Origin: Phaeotremella fagi
Taxonomy: Eukaryota; Basidiomycota; Tremellomycetes; Tremellales; Phaeotremellaceae
DNA: 64,000 nt
Assembly (NCBI GenBank): GCA_001599715.1
Contig: BCHU01000017.1
Location: 1-64,000, forward strand
Direction: 5' to 3'
Every line of letters starts with the position of its first letter. Positions within the stretch are counted from its first letter, which is position 1. Of the stretch, positions 45,223-58,963 are shown in pieces. A model generated the notes under the pieces. That model did not search any database. It was not told the DNA's origin and saw only the letters and a list, made by a program, of their open reading frames with translations. Position numbers and translations under genes: made by a program.

Positions 45223-47126
45223 CTACTCCTGATGGACTAAAAACCAAATGACCGATGTCTTTGAATTGGTCGAATATATCAATGACCTTTTCGTCGGATG
45301 CCACGCTATCGAATTTAAATTACCTTGGATAGGTAGTTTGGCAACTGTGATACCAGAATGTACTGATACCTGAGCGCTGTTAGCTTAATAATGCCAACAC
45401 TCACAATAGCTATGAAATTGTCGTCCCCACCGACAGCTATTAATTCTCCGTCAGGGGAAAAAGCTGACTGTCGAATTGCAGCGCTAATTGTGGTCAGTAC
45501 ACTTTCAACGAATCAGAGACTCAAACATACGTGCAAACATCAAAAGTCCTAACAACGATCCAGTCTCTAGTATCAAACATACTCAAAAGGGCATCTTGAC
45601 CACCGACGCAAAAGTATCTAAGCCTGTCAGTCACATCTCGAAGGGTAACAGGGGCACCTACCTTCCACTAGGGTCATAAGCTAAACTAAGCAAACTCGCA
45701 CTATGAACGATATTCCTTTTGAACAGTTTCAATTGTTTCGCTCGTCTTTTTTCCGTCTCTTTCTCGGCTTGAAGGGTTTTGTCGATTGACGGTGGGGTCT
45801 TGGTTTTGGACTCTTGAGGTGGAGGAGGAGTTGGTATTTTCGTTGTCGTGTTTTCTATTGGGGTTATTGGGGTCGATGCCGGTTTATCTTCTTGTATAGG
45901 TTCATCTCCAGCTTCAGCTTCATCCTTGGTTTCCGTCATTTCAACGTCTCCATCTGGGACGTCATTACTTTCGCCCACTTCCTCAGCACTATTTTCGACC
46001 GCAATTGTTTCTGCCCCACCTTCATCATCTCTATCCGTCCTCTCATCACCCTCCTTAAGATCTTTACCCTCAGGTGTCCCCTCTCTTGGACTAGCCATTC
46101 TGCTTTTCGTGATATCCTCTAAAACAGGTAAAGGCGAAGTAGGTGCAGTAGCTGGGTTTGAAGGTTGGCCACCATCAATCTCCATAGTATCAATTTTGAC
46201 TTCTGACTCGTTCACTTGGGGTCCAACTTCAACTCTCGGTATCTCAGGAAAAACCCAAGAAGTGATTGAACCATCATTCGAAACCGCCGAGACCAATTGC
46301 CCAGAATTGGAAAATTTCAAGCTATTAATCTGAAAGTCAGTAATCAAAACGTATCCAGACCCACCTCCTCACTACCGATATCAATCAGTGGTCCACCCAT
46401 GCCAATATCCTCTCTCAGCTCCCAAACGAATTTTCCATCTTTTGGTATTCTCCAAAAGAAGAACACCTCATCACGTAATTTAGGACAGACAACCGCAAAC
46501 TGTTGGCCAGAAGGGTGGAAGGATATCGATAAGACGTCGCCTGAGATTTTATGTGTCGATAAAGGCGCAGACGGTGCTAACAACATGTCAGTTAATTGGA
46601 ATCGACGACTGGACTCACATTTTACATCCCAAACTGCGACCACTGCACCACCTGCACTACTTTTACAACCAGATACTAATAATTTAGGTTCGACGGGTGA
46701 GAAAGCGAGTGCCGCTAGATAGCATATGAGTTGGGATCCACTACCAATGAAAAGCGAACATACCAACGTGACCAGCATGAGGACTAGGTTTAGAAGACGA
46801 AGGTAAAGAGAATGAATTTGAAGCTTCGACCTAGACCAATCAGTACGAGACTGAACCCCTGATAAGTTCAACATACAGCACCCCTCGTATCCCATATCCT
46901 CAATCCCTTGAATTCAGTCCCAGTAGCTACATAATTCCCATCACAGGACCAAGCAACACTCCTAACAAGTTTTGAATTTCCACCACGAATATCTTGAGCT
47001 TTAGAGAAGCGTGGTAGCTGTTGCTGTTAGTTGAGGTCTGTATGAGAACTGATTGCTACCCACTACTAGATCTCTTGACTGGAATGACAAGTTTGGAAAC
47101 TGATCTGGACGTTGAAAATCGTCCAT
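45223..47126 (-). CDS. WD40 protein, THO complex subunit 3 (Tex1/THOC3)-like, with acidic insert
   Basis: Beta-propeller protein probably acting in mRNP assembly and export. The N-terminus after splicing is MDDFQRPDQFPNLSFQSRDL, then RFSKAQDIRGGNSKLVRSVAWSCDG with YVATGTEFKGLRIWDTRGV. WD-type repeats follow: ALAFSPVEPKLLVSGC...VAVWDVK, ISFHPSGQQFAVV, SLKFSNSGQLVSAVSNDGSITSWVFP, SLAYDPSGRYFCVGGQDALLSMFDTRDW, AFSPDGELIAVGGDDNFIAIVSVHSG and the last, LNSIAWHPTKRSLIYS. The first-blade and last-blade phrases resemble THOC3. Between blades lies an insertion of roughly 200 residues (about 45700-46190) made of Glu, Asp, Pro, Thr and Lys, which is far longer than the usual loop. Stop at 45223-45225. 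Divergent from the adenylate kinase gene with only about 190 bp between starts. THOC3 identity is probable, not certain. Confidence 0.72.
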
Positions 47127-47319
47127 AATTGGATGGATGTTTTTGTTAAAAGTTGGTTGAAAAAGCAATCCAATTCATCATTCGGTAATTCAAATCTTAA
47201 CCGTCATCTCGTTTCCAATCTCTTCAACCATCCCCTCGAACGTTTATCAATTCCTCCGTACATAAAAACAACAATCCACTACTGAAAGTGCGGCTCGACC
47301 TCTATCTACCCCAAGAAGG

Positions 47320-48858
<1,539 letters not shown>

Positions 48859-49075
48859 GGAGGGGTGTGGATGATCGGACGGACATGTTGTATATAACAC
48901 TTACGAAAGGAATGAATGTAAAGAATAAGCTGTGATATGAACGTATCCTCATGAAAGCTATGCCTGCTGAGAAAAAACTGTAAACGAAACACATGCATTC
49001 ATTCATTCCATCCAATCCCATAAACTTATCGTACAAATTTCAGTCAATTCCACCTGTTATCCACTCATCCATTGC

Positions 49076-52000
49076 CTATTGTTTCGACAACTTCGAGAAG
49101 AAATGGAAGAAATCGACATTAGAAGCTGTCAAACTACATTCGTAAATGTAATTCGAGCTGACCCAAGCTGACCAAACGGCTCTTTGGTACTATAAACAAA
49201 TGTCAGCGGGAATATTCTTTGATTCAGGAGAGTAACCCACCTGCTCAGGTAATCTACCCATCAAAGTGTCCAAACCAACTTTGTCGACCAAAGTATGTGG
49301 GATAGCGTGGTTCAACACGTTACGTCTGGAAACCATGTTCTCGTAGAGATCGGAAACCTCCAATTCATTTTGGAGTTCGTTGAGAGAAGACGATAACTGA
49401 TCAGAGAGGGATGTTCGGGATTTAGTTCCTTTGTTACGTTGATATTCTTTCGTGATACTAGGTGGGACGTTTAGTGGGACTATTAATGGTGGGAAGGAGA
49501 CTTACCAGTTATACTCTGCAGCTGCGTTCTCACAGATCTTTTGTTGGATATCTTTAACGTAGCTTTGGTCTAGAGACGATGTAAGTTAAAGCTCGATAGA
49601 AGGCAAACTCACAGAAAGGTGACGGCTTTCCATTCTTGAAAATCATCAAATCCATATATTCAGAATCGGTCAAACCGAGACCAGCCAAAACTTCTAAAGA
49701 AGACGATGTGACTCCTCCCTAGAACACGGTTCAGTAAACAGTATCAATCAAAGGGAAACCGGAACCCACCTTGTTAGTCGAAGAGTCTTTGAACAAAACA
49801 ACGCCCTTCTTCTCTAACCAGAATCTAGCTTGTTGAGTGAAGAAAAGATTGGCACCTTCGACAACATATTTGAAATGTGGTTTACCCTCGGCGTCGACGA
49901 GGTTAGCGACGTTGGAGATGTTAACAGCTTCGGGTCTAGAGTGATACATCAGTTCAGTCATCGTTGAAAGCAAACCCGGACCCACCTTCCACCACATGGA
50001 ACGAAAAGATCAGCTTTAACTCTGAAATGGAAATTGTTTCTGAAATCAGTTCCATCAGGGACGATCTCGCCGCCTAAGAGAGTCAATCAGTCGAACCACA
50101 CCAAATGAAGAACAAAAACCCACTAGGCAATTGGACATCCTGTTGATCGACCAAAACTTGATATCCCTCTTTGGTCAATTTTGAAGTATCAAATTCTGAA
50201 ATGGTCTTTCTGGCTTTCGCCAAACGAACGAGTTCAGATCTGTCAAGACCTGCTGGATCGTAGAGAACACCAGAACCATCGATGATAGCGACGGTTTTGT
50301 CGTTGGACAAGAGGATTTCATCTACATACTGTTAGTTAATTGCATTGGTTAAATAGAAAGGATGACCCACTTGAACCCAAATCACCATCTGGACCACCAG
50401 TTTGGAATTTAGTTACATCCTTCTCCTTCAATCCGTGAGCCTTAAGAACACCCAAGATATATTGTCTAACAGAGAGCGAAGTCATTCCATCTAAAGTAAT
50501 CATCAATAAGAATTACCAACCAACACCAAACACCAACTCACAAGTATCATGGGGGATACCACCCAACATCTCAGCTGATTTACCAGTAGTGAAAGATTTC
50601 CACCAAGGAGCAGCTCTAGATCTGGCATGCTCAGCTGCCCAATCCATCATTTCAGCTGTTCCCTCGTCTGGACCGAAGAACAGGATTTCAGGATCTTGTC
50701 GACCAGAGATGTCGACAATTGGTCCCTTGATACCTGGAGTTTTACCTGGGATGAGTAGATCGACAATGGCCTAGGATTATCAGCATCAATCATTGAGTCG
50801 AGACTTACATCGACATATTTCTCAAAGCATTGGCGGGGGTTACTACCGATCGAAGGGAGGATGGTACCTTTAGCACCACCTTCTGGAATATCCTTGTTCT
50901 CTGTGGGGGGTCAGTGAGTCATTCCAAGGTTACACAAAACACCTACTCAAGTTTTGAGTAGCAGCCAAAGCGTAATTCTCATCAAACAAGGTTCGAACGT
51001 TAGAGTTGTAGTTTCTATACTGAATCAGCTAAGGATCACATGAACCAAGTTTAGAACCTACTCCTTTCCTCTCGATCTGATCAATCGAATACCACCTCTG
51101 GCAACATCTCTAAATCTAACATGGAACCCACGGAAATCAGCCCCAACAACGAAGAACATTCCGAAAGGTTTCTTTGGATATTCGATCTCAGGCAAGAAGT
51201 TTGGATCGAGTCTGAAGGAAAGAGCAACCTCTACGGGGATGAACGATTAGTACCTGTGGCTGTGAGAATAATGATAAAATAGACCCACTGGTAGGTTGAT
51301 AGAAATTGCATTTCAAAACATGTTTATTGAAGATCAAAAGAGCTTCCAAAATTTGGAAAGCGTGTTGGTTCGATGCAGTCTTTCTGATTTTCAGGTATAG
51401 ATCCTCGTCAGAAAGTGGTTGTTCAGTCTTGAGACGTTGGAAAGAGAGTGTCGGGGTTAATTGGGAAGCTTCATCTGCGGCTGGGTCTATGGGTTTTTGT
51501 CAGTTATGATCGATCATATGTAAGAGGTCACCAACTCACAATGAACCATTGCGAAATTGATATAAAGCATACGAATCTGATGTCGTCAGTTTACATCAAA
51601 TATTCATAAAACCTTAATGACCCACCAATTCAGGATGATTTTGAATAACCTCTCTAATACTTTCTCTAGTAAAAGTCTCTTCTCTAAATCTAGTTTTGAT
51701 CTTGTTAAGAACCTCGGCATGATCAGCGTTTGAATCGTCTAAAACGTTCTTGAGAGCTAGATAAGCTGGACCAAGTCTGTTACAGAAATGTTGAGCGAAG
51801 ATCCATCCTACATAGGCGTAGGTGGCTTCTTGGACTGCGTGGTGGGAACCAGAGTCGTCGTCTGTAACTGCAAACTATGGGTGTGTCAACGTTTGACCGG
51901 GTCTAAGCTTAGGAAAGATACTTACGAATGGATTATCGGGAAGACAATACAACAGAGAAGTCTCTTTAATGACTTGATGGATCGAGTGCTCGATTGGTGG

Positions 52001-53298
52001 AGCTCGAGTGTTAGGGACGGGGTTGAGGTACATCGCTGAAAGGTATCAGTAGATGTCGTAAAGACGAGGGTTAACCCACAGATGATGGTAACACCGTTTG
52101 AGAATTGTTCAACATATTTTCTGGCGGAGCTGGAGCGTGTCAGTTGCGTGCTGGTTACGAAATCTGTGCAACTAACTAAAGACCATAGAAATGGTAAAGA
52201 TCGCTCAAAGCAGAAAAGAATCGACGAGTACCGCCCATCCTAAGACATGGGTTAGTATCAGATCCTAATACGCAAGATAACAGTACCCACTTGTACCCAA
52301 TAACGACTCTTCTCTCTCTACTATCTTCAACTTCAAACATCTCAATAACCGGACCGTCACGTCTCAAAACCTCGTTCAAGACATCTTCATAAATCTCAAG
52401 TGTGTTCTCACTAGCCTTTTCCAAGAATGAATCGTCTGAGACTGATTTGATATCTGTTCGTCCTGAATCTGAAATGACCGCTGGGGTAGATGGGAAATGA
52501 CATCTGGAAACGAAGTAGCAACGGAGTTGTTGGGAGATGGTGGATGAGATAGCACCGCTTGATCTGTAGGTTTCTAGTCTGTAGGCTTTCTCTGGGGTTG
52601 GGGAGTCGAGGAAGAGTTCGTCGATCCTACGGCGGCATTGAATTTTGGTTTAGGTCATTATAGTAAGCACCACGTACCTCTTTTCAACCGTAGCACCAGG
52701 ACCATCAGTGACACTGACCCCAGCTTTACTGGTATGAATGAAGACCGCTCCATCTTGACCGCCCTCTCCGGCTTTCCCTTCGCCCTCAAGAGTAACTTTT
52801 TCTAAATCAATAACCAAACGTTCAGGATCATGTTTAGTGTAAGCCAACAGTTTAGCTGAATACAACGCCAAGACGTGATCGGCAATGATGGTTGGGGTTT
52901 CAGAGAGGAAGTAGGTGTTATCGATACCTAGGTGGTTGTAGAACCAATCAACTTCTCCAGCTACTAATTCTTGAGGTAGGAAACCTGATTCAGAGAGGAT
53001 TTTGGCGACAGAAGCTTGTTGACTGGCTTTAAGTGGGAAGGGGGATGATTTGTATCCACTGATAGGTATTAGAACGGTTCTCTTTTTAAGGTGGGTGACT
53101 CACATTGTATCTTTCCTGATACGACCGTTGACACTCATGTCACTACCAGTTCTAGATAATCTGGGTGCTTCGCTCAAAGCTAAATTAGCGACTTGAGCAG
53201 GGAGAGGGGGTTGTAACTGCAACGTGTCGTCAGCATCCATCCCAAGCAAAGATGAACCAACTTACATTCTCAACAGAGATGTTTTTCGGTGTTGACAT
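49076..53298 (-). CDS. GDH2: NAD-specific glutamate dehydrogenase, large form
   Basis: Catabolic enzyme giving 2-oxoglutarate, ammonia and NADH, of the ~115-kDa fungal class (about 1050 residues). It starts MSTPKNISVEN, then LQLQPPLPAQVANLAL. Landmarks from the N-terminal half: LVIDLEKVTLEGEG, MEKASENTLEIYEDVL. Catalytic region: DIPEGGAKGTILPS (substrate Lys in GG[AS]KG), KGPIVDISGRQDPEILFFGPDEGTAEMMDW, HDTYGMTSLSVRQYIL, TGGPDGDLGSNEIL (NAD domain), IIDGSGVLYDP, LFVPCGGRPEAVN and YVVEGANLFFTQQARFWLE. The end is SNVDFFHFFSKLSKQ. Stop at 49076-49078. Around fifteen short introns. Gdh2 is typically controlled by nitrogen source; its upstream region here is long and low-complexity. Confidence 0.93.
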
Positions 53299-55276
53299 CT
53301 TGGATGATATTTCTAATGTGGGAGAGAACGATGAGTATATGTCTATTTATATGACAGAGAAAAGGATCAGATAGGATGTAGAGAGTCAGCAGACACTTGT
53401 CTCGAAGGAGGTCGGGGTTGAGATTTTGAGACGTTACAAAGTGGAAATTGGAAATTCCAAGGATGATGATGGGCACGTGAAGGAAAGATTCACAAATACC
53501 GATGAAAGAGAAGTAGGAATAGGGATAGAGAATCGGGAGAAGAGAAGTTGGGAAGATGAGATAGATGAAATGAAGATGGAAGATGAAATTTGAGATGTTG
53601 AAGAAGATGAAAGATATTGATAATTATTTTTAACCACCTCTCGACTCGTCACAACCCCCATCAAGAGCCCATTCCCAGGATACCTTTGAGCTCAAGCGAT
53701 AATTAAAAAAGGGAATAGATTGGTGTGTGAAAGGAAGTGATGTAACTAAGAGCATAAGACTTACTTATCAGATGATTTGCAGTGAAATTGGATCTGTGAC
53801 AAGATCAGTGATTGATATGGTTACGACAAGATAAAAGGAGGTTGTTGGAATGGGAGCTGTTTTTTATAGCACTGGAGACCACGTCAAGATCTGTCCAAGG
53901 ATACTGTAGCTTCAAACGCTAGCTACCACCTGGACAAGAGGATCATGCAGAAGGAGAACAAGATGAAAATACCACTCACATACGAATAATCTACAGTCAC
54001 CAAGTGTTTGAAGGGTGATAATGAGGTCGGAGATCCCGCGGAGGAGTAGGAGGAGTAGATAGTAGATAGTACAGGTGTAGAGTGAGAATGGAAGTGAAGG
54101 TGAAGGTGTAAAGATATATAACAAGAAGTCAATGAAATAATCAAAATAAATTATCTTTATTACTGTTCAAATCTTTTCCACACCATCCATATTCGAAATT
54201 AAAAGAATCCATTCATTCGAAAAACAGCATCAAGAGTCGTCATTCGGATAGCAGGTCTGTAATCTAACCGGGTTAGCAGTGTAGTGCTTTAGGACTGTTT
54301 GGGTTATCCGAGGAAATGCAGGAAGCCTCTTTAAGCTATTGGCGACGCATACAGAGCAGATGCGGGGAAGGTAGGGTAGGTAGGTAGTATCAGCCTCAGC
54401 AGCAGCAGCAGCAATCATACAATAACAACAGCAATGCATAGCCTCTTCGTCAATCATAAACAGTAGCATACACAAGTATCAAAGCAACACCGAACACCAT
54501 CACCACCACCCCAATAACCAATTCTAGGCGATACAACCGAACCAAGCATCAGCTGATGATACTCAATTCACCAGCCACTGCCCCAAAGTCCCAGGTAAAC
54601 ACCACCAAAGCATTAACAACGTTCTCGTTCCCTTACCTTCCCCAAAATAAAAAAACATAAACTTCCCATTCAAGGGTTAGAGGTTACAAATGCGAAAATA
54701 CTTGGAAATGATTTCGAAGAATGACGTTAAAAATCTGGGGTAACAGTGGAAATTCGAAATTAAATTCGAAAATCTTTTTTTTTTTTCTTTTTTTGTCGGC
54801 GCGACGAGCGATGAGCGATGAGCGATTTTTTATAATTTTTCGCGTTTTGTTCGTTCTTTCCTTTTTTTTGACAAGCTTTCGATGAACGGGTTTCTTGACC
54901 CGATTGGGATGTTGTTACTTCATATCTGCTACTGTACATATTACTTGAGTAGCAAGTTTCTTAGCCTTCTTGATTTATACCTCACTGCTACCGTATCTCT
55001 ATCTCTTATCACGGTAATCCCGATTGATAAACAAACATAATAAGCGGGTTAGTAACCGTCTAAGTCGTAGCTTAAACGACTTGCTCGTACTATGAGCAGT
55101 ACGAGAGCAGTGAAGGAAGGATTATCATCTGTCTCCACGCAACAAGTGATGTACCACAGTAAATCTTCTAATTGGAAGGCCGAAGCCCTCTGAAGTGGGA
55201 CAGACAGAGGTATGAGTACGCACAATAATGTACGTCGAAAGATAACTACAGTACACTCTTCCACACCAAGAAAGAA
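53299..55276. other. Two-kilobase gene-poor, low-complexity region
   Basis: No supported gene. Contents: purine-rich DNA upstream of the glutamate dehydrogenase start (53500-53600), GGAGTAGGAGGAGTAGATAG-like short repeats (54040-54070), a CAG run (about 54395-54412), CACCAT/CACCAC runs (about 54490-54510), long T tracts (54776-54795) and a triple GAGCGAT repeat. A long 5' leader with introns for the dehydrogenase is possible. It separates the core genes from the tandem array. Confidence 0.6.
54806..54826. repeat. Three tandem copies of GAGCGAT
   Basis: Exact 7-bp unit three times in a row, between a T tract on the left and another T/A-rich stretch on the right. Too short to assign; it could be a binding-site cluster or slippage product. 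Confidence 0.7.
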
Positions 55277-55942
55277 ATGAGTTCAAGCACACAAAGTCAA
55301 AACGTTGAATCAACCAAACCAACGACCGACGATGATTCATCAAAACTCCTCGGAGAAGTTCTAGGAGACCTCCTATCCCGAATCGCCTTCTCTCCTCATT
55401 TCCAAAGATTACCCAAAGAAACCCAGAAACTCCATGATGAAATCTTTTCACAGAATTTCAAATATGTCTACATCTCAAGTAGTGGGAAACGTAGGATCGA
55501 ATTCAAACCTGGAAACGTTGATTACAGTATCAATGCAATCTCGAAACTCTCCCAGACGTTACAGGAACTCCAAGACAAGCGTAAACTTAAATCCAATTTC
55601 CCGTGGAGTATTGGGAAAATCGTGGAAAGTTCAAGAACCACCCTCAGGTTGTTGAGAGGAGAAACATTTTCAGCCGATGAGTGGGTTCAGTGTGGCTAAA
55701 GATGTATCATCACTGACATGTCTTTTTGAAGGGTTCAAAAGATCTTGGAAGATATCAAATCAACTCGTGAACAGATGATTTCAATTGGAACAAATGCCCG
55801 AGTCATGTGTCGATCAGTGTGTGATTCTGTTGGGGAGTTCACTGAGATAAGCTTGCAACGGTTTGGAAGGGGCCTCTGGTTTGCTTCTCCACTCTTGTTC
55901 TGTTATTTTTGGATGTCTTCAGTGGGGTATTATGGAGAGTAA
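55277..55942 (+). CDS. Tandem family copy A: SPHF/FPWS protein with hydrophobic tail
   Basis: First of five related two-exon genes. I do not recognise the family. Exon 1 is 55277-55680 and exon 2 is 55732-55942, joined inside a Glu codon (GA|G). The protein has about 204 residues: a polar Ser/Thr/Gln N-tail, then LLGEVLGDLLSRIAFSPHFQRLP, a middle with FKPGNVDYSINAISKLSQTLQ, KLKSNFPWSIGKIVESSR, TLRLLRGETFSADE, and after the intron VQKILEDIKSTREQM. The end is hydrophobic (GLWFASPLLFCYFWMSSVGY) and followed by only a few residues, so a tail-anchored membrane protein is possible. The same order of motifs and the same intron position occur in copies C, D, E and F. It is the most divergent copy. 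Confidence 0.75.
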
Positions 55943-56736
55943 AGCATAGTATCTATTTTTCTTGTACATTTTGAGGCAAGGTTGATGTGTAGGATATGCG
56001 AGCAGTCTCCAGACCCCTATCGCCCATTATATCGTCCCAGAGGTCCCAATGTTTATTAACAATTGGTCGACAACACCAACCCAGTGCCAACTCCGACTTC
56101 CCTCGTGTCATAAAGATCAAATCAGCGATCCAAAGCATCCTCATTCTGTCATAAAAATCACAAGACTCCGTTCGGAGTTCTCTCTGTACCTGTAAAAGAT
56201 CTTTTGTTGAAACTCCCTTCTAAAAATACAGTATATAATAATCTGCGGAATTTTTGTCAGAAAAGAAGTGACAATAAGGAAGATCAGAAGTTCAAAGAAG
56301 TCTTTGGTCTTCTGGTTGTACTTTTACTAGTAAATCCTTCCAGATGCCCAACATATACAGTATTGCCCCAAGTTATTCCACATGTTTTTGCATTGTCGAA
56401 ACAAAACCCAAAACTCGGTGTCAGAGTTAAAATGTTCCACTACGTTAATACAGGCTCCAAAAATATTCGTTTTTTAAACCCGGACCTTGAGTCGTTGAGT
56501 GGCGTTTTTCAGATTCACCACAAGGCTTAGTCTTCGATTCGAAGCAACCTTTTTGACGCTAAAAAACGTGCAAACAAACATCTCTATATTCCGATTACAA
56601 TATAAAGGACTAATTACCCGAGAAAGAGGTTGGAGATAAGAGCAGAACAAAGAAATGGGAGAAGGCAATTGTAGGCAGTTAAAAAGAGAGACACACATCA
56701 AAATGACTTCCTCAATACTTCTTCTCTACTTAAACA
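55943..56736. other. Spacer between family copies A and C
   Basis: A 108-codon frame at 56204-56530 has a hydrophobic stretch but none of the family motifs and no splice partner that I can see. It might be a decayed fragment or chance. Otherwise nothing supported. Confidence 0.4.
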
Positions 56737-57418
56737 ATGCCACCATCAACCAACACTTCTCAAGAACAAGACGAAATGACAGACAAAATATCAGAGCAGT
56801 ACGATACCACTTCAAACGACCAATCAACGAATACAGAATTATCAAACGTATTTCTCAAATCTCTCAGAGATTTTGTGGAGAGAACGCGAATCTCTCCCCA
56901 TTTCGACGGCTTCGATGAAGAAACCAAAACCTCTTTCTGTCGACTTAATAGAGCTTGTAGTAGGAAACCAGAGGAGTGGGATACAGAATATCGATTTATG
57001 GAAGGAGGACAGTTCTTGTGGGATATCGCTAACATCAACGATAGTATGGTCAAACTGATGCAAGTTCGAAAAATGGCTTCTAATTTCCTGTGGAGTCCGT
57101 CAAAGATCTCCAAAAAGGCCAATCTTCTTACTGAGTTGAAGAATGGGATGGAACTGTCCAAACAAGAGTAGGTGGGACCTCTCCACTCATTGTATTTTGC
57201 AACAGATAAAGACATCAGAACGCGCTGATAATGTAATCAGAACAACAGCACTTCTCGATGATATCGAAACAGCACGAGAGGAAATCAGAAGAAAACATGG
57301 AGACAACAGTGAGATGGATTTTCATAAGAATAACCTGGGGCTTCTTGCAATTGTTGTCTGTCTCAGTACTTTCATACATGGAGTAACATGCCTCACGTCC
57401 TCGATTAATAAGTCATAG
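56737..57418 (+). CDS. Tandem family copy C: SPHF protein with hydrophobic tail
   Basis: Exon 1 56737-57167, exon 2 57241-57418, split in the same Glu codon as the other copies. The N-tail is long and polar (MPPSTNTSQEQDEMTDKISE), then FLKSLRDFVERTRISPHFDGF, a middle FLWDIANINDSMVKLMQ, MASNFLWSPSKISKKANLL (F-L-W-S in place of F-P-W-S), TELKNGMELSKQE and, after the intron, TTALLDDIETAREEIRRKHG. The C-terminal NLGLLAIVVCLSTFIHGVTC is a clear membrane-spanning candidate ending about 9 residues before the stop. Using the next AG upstream in the intron would create a stop, which fixes the acceptor at 57240. About 200 residues. Function unknown. Confidence 0.75.
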
Positions 57419-57559
57419 TTCCTTTGAAAATACGGTGTCAGTGTCAATATCCATGTTTGATTGTAACAATTACTTAAATGGTATGCAACTAATTCCTATT
57501 CACCGAAATGCAATCTATCGAAACACAATCGTTCAGCTCCCTCTACTGTACATGCTTTA

Positions 57560-57640
57560 TGAATAAAAGGACTGTCGTCTTCCAGGGCGGACCTCCAAAA
57601 TGTGAAAATTCAGTGTGAACATCATGCAAATGTCTCTTCA
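57560..57640 (+). repeat. Duplicated upstream block, copy before gene D
   Basis: Roughly 80 bp that match 59899-59981 with a shared core CAGGGCGGACCTCCAAAA (T for the first C-A step in the other copy: CTAGGGCGG). Both blocks end 50-60 bp before a family ATG. Probably a shared promoter segment spread by tandem duplication. Confidence 0.7.
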
Positions 57641-57689
57641 ATTTGTTCTTCGCCACTTTCGTTGATTCGACCATCTTACAAAACCAAGA

Positions 57690-58364
57690 ATGTCACTTCA
57701 GCGTGTAAAGCAATCTACAATCTCCCAGTACGGTGCCTCCAACACAAGCGACATCAATCCTAACTCATCAATCCTTTCTGATGTCCTCTCAGAAATCTTA
57801 AACCGAACGTCAATCTCACCTCACTTCAAAGATCTCAATTCAGAAGCTCACTCCTCTCATCGAAATCTTGGGAAAAGTCTTAGATTAGCAAGATTGTCCT
57901 CAGGAGACCTTGTTTGGGAATACTATCCAAAGAGTTCATCACAAGACATTGTTGATGTGGCCATTATCTCCAACAGTATGCTTGATCTCCACCAAAAAAG
58001 AGAGTTGCAAACAAACTTTCCCTGGAGTCCCAAAACAATATCAGACAGAGGCGACCTGATCATCGAGTTGATGCGAGGGAAGATGATGCCAAACGAAGAG
58101 TGAGTCATTTCACACTTTTGAGCTACATGCATGAGATGGACAGTATCGCTGATTATCTTACGACGTAGGACGCAAGAGTTATTAGACGATATAGATAAGT
58201 CTAGCAAACAAATATTTCTCAAACGAAAACAGGATGATGCTAATAGGTTGAGTCTCGAAGATGTTCTCACCGGTATGACAACTGTTCAGTGGAGAGAGGA
58301 CCCAATGATGATCCTCATGGAGAGCATTTTTGGAGAAAGAAGGATGAGTTCGTCGAGTGGATAA
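57690..58364 (+). CDS. Tandem family copy D: SPHF/FPWS protein without hydrophobic tail
   Basis: Exon 1 57690-58099, exon 2 58169-58364, same split Glu codon. The start MSLQRVKQSTISQ is nearly the same as in copies E (MSLQRVNQ) and F (MALQRENQ). Then SDVLSEILNRTSISPHFKDL, SLRLARLSSGDLVWEY, SQDIVDVAIISNSMLDLHQ, LQTNFPWSPKTISDRGDLI, ELMRGKMMPNEE, and after the intron TQELLDDIDKSSKQIFLKRK. In place of a clear membrane segment the tail is mixed (TTVQWREDPMMILMESIFG), so this copy may be soluble or differently anchored. TTCGCCACTT at 57649-57658 lies 31 nt before the ATG and recurs upstream of E and F. About 200 residues. Function unknown. Confidence 0.77.
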
Positions 58365-58963
58365 ATTAGTTATGAATCAAGCTGTAATCAAATGTCCAAA
58401 ATTCACTGACTGTACAGAACGTGTTCTCTATCTAAGCAACTTACCATAACAATAGGTTTGTTGAAATACAATGCTTCCGTACGCTATTTTCAATTCCAAT
58501 ATCTCATTACCTTTCTGATTTCCTAACCCTAAACACTTTTGAAGCCATAACAAATGAGTCTCTTGATGATTTTTCAGACACCAGAGCTCAAGTCTATTAG
58601 ATCAACAAACTCTTAAGCCAAGTTTTAAGAGCCGCACCGCCATCACATGTGTAGAGGTTGTGTGCGAAGCTTTCGTCGATGCCAACACTTTCGCCACACT
58701 TGCAGTGTTTGTAGTGTACTTTTCCCAACTGCTACGTCACAAGTCGCCTTGCTTGGAACGTGCATGTTTGCAACAAACACCGACTTTCAAGAGCCGCCAG
58801 GTTTCATGTTTTCGGTGAAACTATTACTTGTACAAAGCATTTCGAGCAACAAAGGACGTAAAGGCCTTCCAATGGAAGAGGCGTGAAATGTGATAAAATT
58901 GCAGTACTCGTTCATTATTTGAACACGAAGTTATTCGCCACTTCTATACACTACTGCTTCAAA
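58365..58963. other. Spacer between family copies D and E
   Basis: 599 bp. No supported gene. A weak echo of the duplicated upstream block (GGCCTTCCAATGG then GAGGCGTGAAATG, about 58862-58891) and the exact TTCGCCACTT at 58934-58943 lie just before copy E. Confidence 0.45.

Noticed and set aside
54230..54475. 81-codon minus-strand frame with Ala/Cys runs
   Set aside because: It arises from the CAG/CAA repeat tract and has no other support.
56204..56530. 108-codon open frame between family copies A and C (possible copy B)
   Set aside because: It lacks SPHF, FPWS and the shared intron, so it is not claimed as a member of the family.
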